NCBI GenBank assembly: GCA_002205965.3 | Contig: NADL03000478.1 | Span: 707,001 to 771,000, forward strand | Origin: Kappaphycus alvarezii | Taxonomy: Eukaryota; Rhodophyta; Florideophyceae; Gigartinales; Solieriaceae | Direction of reading: 5' to 3' | DNA: 64,000 nt | In this document: positions 47,437 through 57,790 of the stretch, piece by piece | Layout of the letters: every line of letters starts with the position of its first letter | Position numbering within the stretch: position 1 is the stretch's first letter | Notes under the pieces: model-generated | Told to the model about the DNA's origin: nothing | Databases searched by the model: none | The model's input: only the letters and a program-made list of their open reading frames with translations | Position numbers and translations under genes: made by a program

Positions 47437-48307
47437 ATGGCACTAGTTCTCCTGTGCGGCTACCCCGCCAGCGGCAAGACCACTTTCGCCACCAATCTCA
47501 AAGAGCGCCTCGACTCTACCTCTAAATCCACTATTATTATCCAAGACACCAACACCTCGGATCCCCCAACTCCACGAGCTTCCCTTTACCAGACCTCCAC
47601 CATTGAAAAAACAACCCGCGCTCGTCTGCGCGCATCCGTCGAACGTGCTCTCACCCATCTACTATAGTCATTGTTGACAGTCTCAATTACATCAAGGGCT
47701 ACCGTTACGAGCTTTTCTGTATAGCCAAAACAACTGCCTCCAAATTCTGCATCGTCCATTGTCAACAAACCCCCGATACCTGCCACCAACGCGACCTCAC
47801 ACGAGCCCAACAAGGCAACGACGCTTACGGTGCGGACCTCGTCAACGCTCTCATTCGCCGTTTTGAAGCCCCTGCAGGCATTGTCAAATGGAGCGCCCTC
47901 TATTCCGTCTGTCGCATACCGAACCGGACTCGCTCCAGACCACTGTACAAGCCGTCGTTGACCTTGTCACCACCACTGGAAAATCGCTCACCCCCACAAT
48001 GGCAACACGGGCCCCTGAAAAACTTGGCTCCGACGTACTGGCTGTAGTGGACCGTGTCACACGACATGTTGAGAACAGTATAGTTGCCGCATTGCATTCC
48101 GGAGCAGGTATCGGTCAGAAGATCTTTGTGCCCAATGCCAATACACACGTGAGATTGCACCGGAAACCAAAAGTGTCCGAAGTGCGTGCAATGAGAAGAG
48201 CCTACATCAACTTGGCACGAATGCAGCCTGTCAACGCCGTCACAGAATCGGACTTGGCCGATGAGTACATCGAGTATGTCAACGCTCAACTCAAAGTGAA
48301 GCCATAA
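47437..48307 (+). CDS. KTI12: KTI12/PSTK-family ATPase (Elongator-associated, tRNA wobble uridine modification)
   Basis: KTI12 is a P-loop ATPase needed for Elongator-dependent modification of wobble uridines in tRNA. The start MALVLLCGYPASGKTTFA contains the Walker A motif right at the N-terminus, as in the family. After one base correction near 47656 comes IVIVDSLNYIKGYRYELF, the Walker B and KTI12 signature, then FCIVHCQQTPDTCHQRD and LIRRFEAPAGIVKW. A second correction at 47890 (GG to GGG) continues WERPLFRL, and the frame is then open to the stop at 48307, with HVRLHRKPKVSEVRAMRRAY and EYIEYVNAQLKVK as the C-terminal part. Length is close to the usual 300 residues. Both breaks behave as a single missing base, so I treat it as a live gene. 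It ends 41 bp from the ORC5 stop, facing it. Confidence 0.88.
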
Positions 48308-48348
48308 CCCATCCATTATTACGCAGAGAAAGCCGACGGGTGTCCGAG

Positions 48349-49690
48349 CTAATTCACGATGCTAGTGTCGCCATGAAGATAACTATTCAAATCGATGCCC
48401 ACCAATTGTGCAAACTCTGTCGCTTGTTCCGCAGACACGTTGCAACGGAACTTTGGCTCACCAAGCAAATCTCCTCCCTCTCTGGTAAGGTATCCCAAGC
48501 TGACTAAGGTTGTAATTTGAACAAGATGACTTGTAGCCACAACCTGTGCCACCCCAGCCTGTTCCCCAGCCTTGGCGTCTCCAATTGCGTGATAGATGGC
48601 CAACAGGCGTTCTAATGGAATGACACGCCCTCCTTCCCTTTCCTTGCGTCTAGATTTACCGCCTCTGCTTCTCCCGCCTCTTGTTCTCTCAGTTGTAAAG
48701 TAGCGCATGTCCTGATCTGGTGGATTGCTAGAAGCCAAATAGGCAGCGACCAACAGTGTTACACAACTGCGACTTAAATCCAGTTTTGCAAACCATCCTC
48801 TCTCCCCTTTTGCCTCCCTTCCTGCTCCACGACGACCTCGGCCGGCACATACTGTCTGCTGTACAACCCCTTCAATACGGCGCCCAAATCACCCTGGACC
48901 TTATTGAACGCAGACACAACAGCGTTTGACCCCCGGTGCTTTGAAAATTCTTGCACATATCGCGGAAATAGCATCGCGCAAACACTGCGCAGCTCGACAA
49001 CATCGGTAGTAGTTCCGTACATGACACCGACAACGGCAGTCACAAAGCCTGCTACCAAATCAGAGGCGTTTTTCTGTGGCGTTGCATTGAGGGAATTGGA
49101 TTGTTCACGCATTTCTTGTAAAATAATTTGAACGACTGCGATTCGGAGTAGGCGCTAAAGGGAATGACGACGGGAGTGTGGACCTGGTCAGACAAGCGTC
49201 GACGAAAAACAACCCAAGGGACTGCACTAAGGAGAATGACGGAAAGGGTTGATTTCTTTGCGAGTTGCGGAAGGTCAAAAAGGACGGGAACGAGGTTTGA
49301 AGAAAAGGAAGGGCATGTGAGACGTTCTGCGCGGTGGAAAATGAGGACGGTGATGTGGGTGGTTGAGAGACGAGTGAGAAAGGTGTTGAGGTCACATGGA
49401 GTTGCTTTGGTAGCAGTGGCGAAGAGAAGACGGTCGGAATGAGAGAGAACACAATCGATATGAGCGGTGGAGTCGGCTGGTAGTGGATGAGATGCACGAA
49501 GCGTGGAGAGACGGCCTGTGTGAGGGGGACCGTGGAGAAAACAAGGCGGAGGATTGGGAAGGGTGAAGTGGTGACGGAGGAGAGGGAGATGGGCGGAGCG
49601 GGGGGCAGGGGAAGGGATGTAGGCATTCGGTTTGGGGAGTGGGACAGCAGGATTTGAGGATTGGGGAGCGGGGGAGGCCGACCGTGGATG
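48349..49690 (-). CDS. ORC5: Origin recognition complex subunit 5
   Basis: ORC5 is an AAA+-like subunit of the complex that loads MCM helicase at replication origins. The C-terminus is diagnostic: LVAAYLASSNPPDQDMRYF, then LLAIYHAI and FRCNVSAEQATEFAQLVGID ending DLNSYLHGDTSIVN. The middle segment, 49112-48780, includes VAGFVTAVVGVMYGTTTDVV and ELRSVCAMLFPRYVQEF. The N-terminal half, 49690-49112, has CFLHGPPHTGRLSTLRA at the Walker A position, HITVLIFHRAERLT at Walker B and SVILLSAVPWVVFRRRLSD. Frame corrections are needed near 49112 (AAA run) and between 48780 and 48835 (G runs). The usual Walker A lysine is Arg and the Walker B aspartate is His. The exact start was not resolved. It is divergent from the plastid protein gene at 50131. 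Confidence 0.85.
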
Positions 49691-49716
49691 GCGCTGACGT
49701 GGGCAAAGTTAGTCAC

Positions 49717-50130
49717 GCGTAATGGTGGCAGGCGTTGAACAGTTGAGAGATATTGTATGGAGTGAAATTGGTTCTGTGAGGAAGCGGGGAGTGTTCATCG
49801 GGCGGACAAGGTATAGATTCCGCACCGTAAAGTAGACGGAGGATTCGGAAAGGTGGGATCAAGAAGAGTACTGTAAAGTACCGCAACTGATCCAACTCGT
49901 CTGTTCAGACCAACTGTAATGTAGGTGGAAAGTTCAAAACACTTATATATTTGAAATTACAAAACACATTGTAATTGGCAGTAATTTGTCCGCAGAGTAC
50001 AGTGAAGTACAAGTACAAGCACTTGAGCAAAGTCTTGACCTCCCGTTTTGATCGCCAACCTCCGCTAAAACAAATCCCGTTCATCTCCTCTCCAGCTATC
50101 CTTCTCACCGCCGCTCTAACACCCACAACC
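49717..50130. promoter_or_regulatory. Shared divergent promoter region, ORC5 and plastid protein
   Basis: About 400 bp between two divergent genes. It holds GTAC-centred motifs (AGTACTGTAAAGTACC at 49867, AGAGTACAGTGAAGTACAAGTAC near 49994) and a TATATATTTG stretch near 49945. Promoter function is inferred from position. Confidence 0.4.
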
Positions 50131-50652
50131 ATGGCCTTCAACCTGCCTCCCAATCTTTGCATGTCATCCTCTCCTGCCCCGTCAAAACCCCCGCCAGTCT
50201 GCGCCAACCACCCACCAACCCCCTCCTCCATTTCCCGCCGCCTCGTCATCTCTCTACCTTTCCTTATTCCATTCCTCCCATCCCATACTCACGCTGTAAC
50301 CCCTCCCTCCGAAGCCCGAGACGAAGCCCTCTCTGCCCGTGCCTCCACCACAAAGCTCGCTACTCTTCTCGAACTCGATGAATATTCATCCTTCCGTCAA
50401 GCACTTCGCACCGGCCCTATGAGTCGTGTCCGTGCCAGTTGCTTTGCTCTCGTTCGACTTATCCCAGACGCCAACACCCAGCGTCAAGCTCAGCAGCAGT
50501 ATCAACGCCTCATTCGTGCAGTCGAGGCCGTCGATTACGCCGCCTTGGAGAAGGAACGGGGGAAAACAAAAGGCGAATCCCCGACCATGTCCGCTGTCGA
50601 GACCGAGTTTGACGCGTTTTTAAATATCGTCGATTTGAAACCAGACGAATAG
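50131..50652 (+). CDS. Predicted thylakoid-lumen protein, helical, function unknown
   Basis: The ATG at 50131 (ACCATGG context) gives 173 residues. Residues 1-35 are Pro/Ser-rich without acidic residues, as in a plastid transit peptide. They are followed by SRRLVISLPFLIPFLPSHTHA: a twin arginine, a hydrophobic core and an Ala-ending cleavage site, the form of a Tat-type thylakoid signal. The mature part (about 115 residues) looks all-helical: EYSSFRQALRTGPMSRVR, ASCFALVRLIPDANTQRQAQ, YQRLIRAVEAVDYAALEKER and VETEFDAFLNIVDL. Size and helicity recall PsbQ-like lumenal proteins, but I cannot assign it to one. It is a single exon. The gene supports a plastid-bearing host. Confidence 0.6.
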   Translation: MAFNLPPNLCMSSSPAPSKPPPVCANHPPTPSSISRRLVISLPFLIPFLPSHTHAVTPPSEARDEALSARASTTKLATLLELDEYSSFRQALRTGPMSRVRASCFALVRLIPDANTQRQAQQQYQRLIRAVEAVDYAALEKERGKTKGESPTMSAVETEFDAFLNIVDLKPDE

Positions 50653-51189
50653 CCCCGTCTTTTGTGCAAAGGGAAACAAAAGAATCCCGAAGCACTGGCA
50701 ACAATGTAACGTTTTCGTATGTGTCTACACGCCTCTTGATTTATAGCAAATAACGTTTGTTCGACGTGATCTATCCATTCTATTTGACATATAACACCAC
50801 CGTTACAACTCGACGCCTCGATGCAGCACTTGCCACATTTATCTTCGACGCAAAACTGCATGCTTCTACTCCTCTCCTGCCGGGTCCATGCGACACATCG
50901 CTCACCCAGACGCAACGCTCATGACCGCACCAAAACCAACCCGTTCCATCCTTGCCCCTTCCCACTCTGCGACCCCAAATCAGCCCGATCCATACACAAA
51001 CACGTAATTAGCCCATTTGCATGATACCATATTTCCAACACATCCTAATTCGCTAAATCGCTACCACACGGTATGTCCCCTTCTCCCAAACCAACGCACC
51101 GTTCTAGCCCACCTACAACGCCATTCGCATAAACCCCAAAGGCACAAAGCATATTCCAGCCCTGGTACAGTGGGAACCAAACTCGAGCC
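50653..51189. other. Gap between converging genes, no gene seen
   Basis: 3' flanks of the lumen protein and COX5B genes. Short frames here are shadows without motifs. Confidence 0.5.
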
Positions 51190-51687
51190 TTATTCCTTGA
51201 CATGCAGTTCGAAAACCTGTTGACACGCCGGGCATTGCGCTAGTTTCCCCTTCTCCACGGTAATCCAAGTAGTGGGATGAAAGCCATTAGGTCGGTCATG
51301 CCGTCCGGTGCACCCTACAACGCGAGTATGTGATGAGGATGTAATAGGCACGGGATCATCCCAGGTACCTAGAGGCCAAACGTGGGAACGCAAGGTGGGT
51401 GTGGAGGATTCGTCGGTGGATGGTGGGGTGGAACGGGCTGGGGAATTTACAGAGGCAAAGGGACGGGGGATTGGTGGAGACTTGGAGAGGCGGGGGAGTA
51501 GTAACCGTAGATGGCGGGACATTGATAGAAGAGACATCATGTGCAGTGTGTCGAGGGATCGGTGAGATGGGTTAAAGGGAGGATGAGATGGGCAGGGCGG
51601 GTCGTGGACTTTGGTGGTTTGCTGGTCGGAGCTGGACGCGGGTGGCGTCGTAGCTGGGTAGGAAGTTGGACGTAGATTGTTGTCCAT
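51190..51687 (-). CDS. COX5B: Cytochrome c oxidase subunit Vb (COX4 of yeast)
   Basis: This nuclear-encoded subunit of mitochondrial complex IV binds zinc at its C-terminus. The end of the protein shows the zinc site: RVVGCTGRHDRPNGFHPTTW followed by VEKGKLAQCPACQQVFEL, with Cys, His and a CPAC pair in the family's spacing. The preceding HVWPLGTWDDPVPITSS corresponds to the usual GTxxDP segment. The open frame begins at 51687, but the second methionine pair at 51540 opens MMSLLSMSRHLRLLLPRLSK, a typical mitochondrial presequence, and is the more likely start. The longer form would carry 49 Pro/Ser-rich residues first. Single exon. Upstream lies a GC-rich stretch (51720-51800), and beyond it TACAGTA repeats near 51928-51965. 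Confidence 0.88.
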   Translation of the reverse strand: MDNNLRPTSYPATTPPASSSDQQTTKVHDPPCPSHPPFNPSHRSLDTLHMMSLLSMSRHLRLLLPRLSKSPPIPRPFASVNSPARSTPPSTDESSTPTLRSHVWPLGTWDDPVPITSSSHTRVVGCTGRHDRPNGFHPTTWITVEKGKLAQCPACQQVFELHVKE

Positions 51688-52442
51688 GATTAATGGTTTA
51701 GAGCATTTTTCGGTGCGCGAATTTCAGGGCGGCCGGTAGGGTGTGGCCCGGGCCTAAGGCACGTGCGGCGATTGTCGCCGGCGACGGCCTGTTTGGATAA
51801 ATTGCAACCAATGGCTGAAGGGCATTGAAAAGCAGCGGCCCCATTCGTCGGACATTACAGTGTCAGGATCTCTGGCCTTGGATCGGTCCTATCATAATCC
51901 TTCCTTGGCTCCATCTTGAATCTTCTGGTACAGTATTTCATGTACAGTATTGTACAGTACAGTACGTCTTGCTCTGTATTACTCGAAAATCCTCTTAAAT
52001 GCACTGACGTTTTTTTTTTTTTTTCTTTTTTTTTTTTTTCCACAAACAATTTTTTTGACTCCATTAGTCAATCCACCCGTAGAGGCTGGCACCCAGACGC
52101 GTACGCGATGCTAACCGAAGTCGCGCGGAACGTAGCCGTTCGAGCGATGGAGACCTATGGGATGGTTATAGCGGTGCTTACCCAAAGGCACGCTGCCGCG
52201 GCCGTCATGTCCAACACGGCATGCCTGTTCGCTGGCATTGAGCCGGCCTTGTAAGGAAGGTCATGTAGTGTTACCCATCAGCGACGACTTATCCGCATAA
52301 CGCATTAGCGGCGTGGATATAACCGACCACATCTTCCATACATTAAAATAACCCAAAATTTCCCCTTAGTCAGTTGTGGATTCCAACAAAACTTAAAAAA
52401 AGTTTGTACAAACCGGAGCTCGGTTTTCTATGAGCTCGGTTC
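51688..52442. other. COX5B upstream region, TACAGTA cluster and poly-T tract
   Basis: It holds a cluster of TGTACAGTA-like palindromes (51928-51965), a T-rich tract (52011-52041) and a GC-rich open frame at about 52080-52254 (WHPDAYAMLTEVARNVAVRA, then TQRHAAAAVMSNTACLFAG) that looks coding but matches nothing I know. Confidence 0.45.
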
Positions 52443-53898
52443 TGTGGCGGCGTTGGACAAAAGTGAGGAGATACCGATCCGCTTCCGCCTACGTGCGTGA
52501 ACGGGATTCAGAGGCACCAGTCTCATGTTGGTCCACATATTCGGAATCTCTGAGGCTGGCCCCGTGTGCGCTAACGTTCAGCGTGGCAAGAGGCGTGAGT
52601 CCGTGACCGCCATAGCCGAGAGGTAGAGTCACCCGTTGGCGCACCCTGTCCGTCATCAGCACATGATTTTACCGCGAGTAAAACTTCATCTGGTCGTATC
52701 AAATTGTTGCGCGATGGCGGTTGTCACACTGGGCGGCGTTAATTTAAGTACATGGCGTAGCTTGCATGCGGAGGCGCAAACTCGGTGCAGATAGAACCGA
52801 ACGCGTGCATTCCCGATTCCGTCTATCAGCGACAATGTCTCGTTGCAGACGTCGATTTTCTTTGTGAGGAAATTCTCCATAAAGCAGGTCGACCCAGTCG
52901 GGGCAACGAGGAGGTCGATGCCAGTGTTGGATATTTTATCAAGGGGGAAGCGACGTAGTAACGACGATATCTGGTTGACGGGTTGGGACGGCCAGAAAAG
53001 GAGTGTTTTGGCAATGTTGAGAAAAAAGCCGTGGTCCGGTCCTTTACAGCACAGGATCTCAACTGCCTTGTCTGGCTCAGCGTGGGTGCGTATAAGAGTA
53101 CAGTCGTCAGCGTACCAGCGATGAAGCTTAGCTGGGTGGTGTTTGCTATTGCTTTCGCCAAGGGGTGCACTACAAGGGAAAACATATGCATGCCAGCTGG
53201 GTTTCCTTGTTGCGTTCCGGCTTGGCTGGGGATGTCCGGTGCAGACGCCGCCGGCAGAGACAGCGACGGCGTCTGGATGGCGTAGACCATGTTCAAGAAC
53301 CGACAGAGTGAAGGTAACTTGGAGGGCAGCAGATTGATAATCTGTTGTCGCGAGAATCGGTTGAATGCGTTGTGCGCATTGACCGAGAGGAGTATGTAGG
53401 TGGCATCCTCCCCTCTGCTATGGACGTGCCTCCGAACATCGTGAACTACGGAATCAAGGCCGGAGGGGATAGCAATGGCGAATTGCAGCTGGGCAAGGTA
53501 GTCTCGAGTGTTATCCAGCGCTTGGGTTAAGGGAACTTTCGTCACCAGGAACCGATGGGGCGGATCTTATCCGAACGCGTTTGGATGGGGAGAAGCGTCG
53601 CACAGGAGAGGATGGGGATTGTGGCGTCAGGAAGGTCCCCATTAGGTAATCGCCGCGCAATGGAAGTGAGCACAGAGATTCCCGTGAGCCCTGCCTCTGG
53701 CGTCACCCTAGTGTTCGCTAGGAGGTGTAGAACCCAAGGGGACATGCAATCTGGCCCTGGGGCGGAGTTCTGATTCAGCCGACGGACGGCGCGAAGGACT
53801 GCAGCCTCAATGATGTCCATAGGGAGTGGGAGTTCTGTCGCGTTGAGTGCTATGACCGGCGGGTGGGGGCGGGTGCAGCGCACGCAGGAGTTCTTCAT
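52443..53898 (-). repeat. Left arm of large inverted repeat (R2-like RT fragment)
   Basis: The reverse complement is almost identical to 55422-56880. Observed differences include one A in the GGAAACC/GGAAAACC run (about 53207 versus 56116) and a few substitutions towards both ends. Confidence 0.9.
52480..53880 (-). pseudogene. RLE-type non-LTR reverse transcriptase, truncated copy
   Basis: The minus strand encodes the RT fingers and palm: LNQNSAPGPDCMSPWVLHLL, LQFAIAIPSGLDSVVHDVRR, YILLSVNAHNAFNRFSRQQI and AGTQQGNPAGMHMFSLVVHP. After a frame change near 53120 the YADD catalytic motif follows. The thumb-side part (SLIDGIGNARVRFYLHRV and CASACKLRHVLKLTPPSV) is at 52860-52720. This resembles the large R2-like RT family found in many protists, algae and oomycetes. 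Both ends are missing relative to the right copy. The shared frame change shows that the copy was dead before duplication. Confidence 0.8.
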
Positions 53899-55421
53899 TA
53901 TTTCCCTTCCTACCCATCCACCAACGCCAACACCACCAGCACCACCGCCGACACCACCCACCCGTCCACCCTCCTTTTTCACTATGGCGGTTTCTGCCGT
54001 GGCCCGACTGCGCCCGCGTTCGTTGGCTCAGGTCGTCCGCGCCCATGTCTCCCCGCATCTTTGGGCTGTTCCGTCCACTGTCCGCGACTTCTGTCGCCTG
54101 CAGAACGGCTCCCTCCTCCCCAACACCTCCCCACCGCCGATCGCTGCTACCGCGCCCCGCCCCAGTGCCCCGGTCCCTGCCGCACCTGTCTCCCTCAACG
54201 GGCTCATCGGCTTGCCCCCAGCCTTGACCCCGCTTATGTCCACGTCGCCCTTCTCCGTCGGGTCTACCGGCCATGGTGCCCTGCCTGCATTTGAAGACAC
54301 CCACATATGCCTACGGATGGCCATCGAGGCTTCAGGGACCCCGTTGCCCATCCACGCCCTCCTCACCGCTGAAGACTGAACCGTTGTGGTCCGTTACGCC
54401 GACGATACTCCTGCCCACTGCGCCATTCTCAACGCCATCCCCGGCCTCTACCATGGCGCCCGACTCCGCCCGCCCGCTGTCCGCGCTCCTCGGCGACCTT
54501 CCCACGGTCGAATGGTGGGTTGGCATCTGCATAGCCGCCGCGCTTGAGGTCAACCGCCTCATGACCACCGCATCTTCGATCAAAATAGCAACCCGCAATG
54601 CCCTTGCCGGAGGTATCACCCAGCTAATCGATGCCGCGGCTACCACCTTGTGCGGCAACAATACCTACGTTGAGACGTTTCTCGTGAAGTTCTACGATGG
54701 ATGCCCACATCTCGCCCCCGAACCCGCGCCCATTCCGGACTCCACCCCTGCCCCCTCACGCGCTGTTGCGACATCTGCCGCCCCCTGACTACTGGAAACT
54801 CGTCCGCCCCGGCCGATCTAGCGGACATGCAAGTCAATGACCCCATTGACTCCCACCCCGCGGCCGACTCTATCTCTGCTCCGGCCCCCGCTCTGGGCCA
54901 CTCTCCGTAACCGTCGTCATCATGGAATCCGAAGAACACCATCCCGGTCCACGACGCACGGCACAGCCCGCTCAGACCGTCCGACATAATCGACCGCATC
55001 CCGGCCACCTGTATGCATGGCTTCGCTGTCTTGATCATTCGGCTCTTCCACGCGGCCTCGCACGCACGGAATGCTGATGCTGTTTATTCCGCGTTTCTTG
55101 GCATCCATGTTCTTCCCACCGCTGTTTTGCGATGCGCACAACGGGGGGACCCCGGCAGGCATTCTCAGTCCGCCAAAAAGCCACGGTCTTCGTGAAAACA
55201 TTCGCCGTGCAATCGCTAGCGAATGGGGCGAACTCTGGCAGAAGTTGTTCAAGCTCATCGGACCCGAGAAGAACGGTCTGTCCGTCACCGCTTTCCCCCA
55301 TGACCCTCGGCGGGACCGCAAATTCCCTCGAGTAGAGCATCTGGCCTAAGACGCACAATATCGGCGCGCAATCAGAACGTTGCACCAGTCCCGCATCACG
55401 GAGTTTGGGACCCAGCACTTC
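53899..55421 (+). other. Spacer of inverted repeat, including an ORF1-like coding stretch
   Basis: GC-rich plus-strand reading frames occupy it. 53983-54379 starts MAVSAVARLRPRSLAQVVRA and ends at a TGA, with coding-like sequence continuing (VVVRYADDTPAHCAILNAI). Then 54450-54788 gives EWWVGICIAAALEVNRLMTT and NTYVETFLVKFYDG. A third stretch at 55180-55410 (REN IRRAIASEWGELWQ, DAQYRRAIRTLHQSRITEFG) leads straight into the RT of the right arm and is probably its N-terminal part. The first two may be an ORF1 of the same element; no domain is recognised. Confidence 0.5.
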
Positions 55422-57790
55422 AGGAACGCCTGCATGCGCTGCACCAGCCCCAACGTCTCCGGTCACAGCACTCAACGCGACAGAACTCCCACTCCCTATG
55501 GACATCATTGAGGCTGCAGTCCTTCGCGCCGTCCGTCGGCTGAATCAGAACTCCGCCCCAGGGCCAGATTGCATGTCCCCTTGGGTTCTACACCTCCTAG
55601 CGAACACTAGGGTGACGCCAGAGGCAGGGCTCACGGGATTCTCTGTGCTCACTTCCATTGCGCGGCGATTACCTAATGGGGACCTTCCTGACGCCACAAT
55701 CCCATCCTCTCCTGTGCGACGCTTCTCCCCATCCAAACGCGTTCGGATAAGATCCGCCCCATCGGTTCCTGGTGACGAAAGTTCCCTTAACCCAAGCGCT
55801 GGATAACACTCGAGACTACCTTGCCCAGCTGCAATTCGCCATTGCTATCCCCTCCGGCCTTGATTCCGTAGTTCACGATGTTCGGAGGCACGTCCATAGC
55901 AGAGGGGAGGATGCCACCTACATACTCCTCTCGGTCAATGCGCACAACGCATTCAACCGATTCTCGCGACAACAGATTATCAATCTGCTGCCCTCCAAGT
56001 TACCTTCACTCTGTCGGTTCTTGAACATGGTCTACGCCATCCAGACGCCGTCGCTGTCTCTGCCGGCGGCGTCTGCACCGGACATCCCCAGCCAAGCCGG
56101 AACGCAACAAGGAAAACCCAGCTGGCATGCATATGTTTTCCCTTGTAGTGCACCCCTTGGCGAAAGCAATAGCAAACACCACCCAGCTAAGCTTCATCGC
56201 TGGTACGCTGACGACTGTACTCTTATACGCACCCACGCTGAGCCAGACAAGGCAGTTGAGATCCTGTGCTGTAAAGGACCGGACCACGGCTTTTTTCTCA
56301 ACATTGCCAAAACACTCCTTTCTGGCCGTCCCAACCCGTCAACCAGATATCGTCGTTACTACGTCGCTTCCCCCTTGATAAAATATCCAACACTGGCATC
56401 GACCTCCTCGTTGCCCCGACTGGGTCGACCTGCTTTATGGAGAATTTCCTCACAAAGAAAATCGACGTCTGCAACGAGACATTGTCGCTGATAGACGGAA
56501 TCGGGAATGCACGCGTTCGGTTCTATCTGCACCGAGTTTGCGCCTCCGCATGCAAGCTACGCCATGTACTTAAATTAACGCCGCCCAGTGTGACAACCGC
56601 CATCGCGCAACAATTTGATACCGACCAGATGAAGTTTTACTTGCGGTAAAATCATGTGCTGATGACGGACACGGTGCGCCAACGGGTGACTCTACCTCTC
56701 GGCTATGGCGGTCACGGACTCACGCCTCTTGCCACGCTGAACGTTAGCGCACACGGGGCCAGCCTCAGAGATTCCGAATATGTGGACCAACATGAGACTG
56801 GTGCCTCTGAATCCCGTTCACGCACGTACGGGAAGCGGACCGACATCTTCTCACATTTGCCCAACGCCAACGCCACCAGTCCTTCTCCAAACAACATGGA
56901 TGTCTCCCAGAAGCACTGGCAGCGGCCGCCCTCGCGCCCAAGCCTGATACTACAAACAGTATCCTATGTCAGGCCTGCTCTGATTCATCCGCTAAATTCT
57001 TCTGGAAAGATGATGACTGGTCGCGATTCCCGAACCCCTCGTCGCACTCAGAACTCGTAATTCGCCGACGGATCCAAAGTCACGCTTTTTTGGATACACC
57101 TGTCGCGGCTTTCCGCACCGCCCATCCGTCTGCGGTCTCCCAAATCTACGACGACGGGTGGTCGGTGATGCTGCGTCGCCTCTTGGGAGTTCCGTCTTTG
57201 AAGAAACCGCTCCGCTCATTTGCGCGGAATGCAAAGCTCCCATGGACCACCTCGGCGACCACGCCGCAGACCTTTGTAAAAAATGGTCTCGGTTGGAAGA
57301 ACCGCCACGAGCAATGGCAAGAGCGCTCAGCAAGGACCTATTCAAAGCCGCTGGAGCCGGGGTCCACTGCGAAGTCCCGTATTTACTTTCGGACTGGACG
57401 CTCAACCCGTAACCCCACGCCCACTCTCCGGGCAGCGTATGACGTCACAGTCTTCTCGCCTTTCCAACAGTGCTTCCTTTCCAAAGGAGCCCGGGAAGCG
57501 CGTCGTTGCAAATGCTGCGGAATGATGGAAGCTGAGGGACTTTGCAAGCAAATAATGCCGCCATGCCTGGCCAAGCTCTACCTGGACGCTCGAAACTGGG
57601 ATTGCATTTTGTGCCGCTAGCCTTTGACTCCCTCAGCTGCCCGCCTCCGACCACGTCTAAGGTGGTTAGCGAACACGCGGCAGTCATCGCGGCCCGTATC
57701 GGAAGCCCTATGGCGAAGGTGTCATTTCGGCTTCATCAAAAGCTGAGCTATTCCATTTGGTCCACGTGTGCAGCTTCAGTGACTGGTCAT
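55180..57790 (+). pseudogene. RLE-type (R2-like) non-LTR reverse transcriptase, longer copy
   Basis: The plus strand carries the same RT domain as the left copy, with HRWYADDCTLI near 56200 and the thumb segment at 56460-56600, then DTVRQRVTLPLGYGGHGLTP at 56670. Unlike the left copy it continues to the C-terminal region: CAECKAPMDHLGDHAADLC (57220-57280), a C-x2-C...H...C zinc module, then RTGRSTRNP and AYDVTVFSPFQQ (57400-57465), which fit the restriction-like endonuclease of R2-type elements, and FVPLAFDSLSCPPPTTSKVV (57610-57660) before the end. Such enzymes nick target DNA and prime reverse transcription there. At least five frame changes and stops make it inactive. No poly-A tail or target duplication was identified. 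Confidence 0.8.
55422..56880 (+). repeat. Right arm of large inverted repeat
   Basis: Inverted partner of 52443-53898. Similarity fades at GCGCTGCACC on the spacer side and around CCAACGCC on the outer side. Confidence 0.9.

Noticed and set aside
47437..49112. Programmed -1 frameshifting in KTI12 and ORC5
   Set aside because: No consistent slippery heptamer is present. Single missing bases near short runs fit better.
54028..54304. Gly/Arg-rich minus-strand frames in the palindrome spacer
   Set aside because: The plus strand has the better coding wording; the minus frames are its GC-rich shadows.
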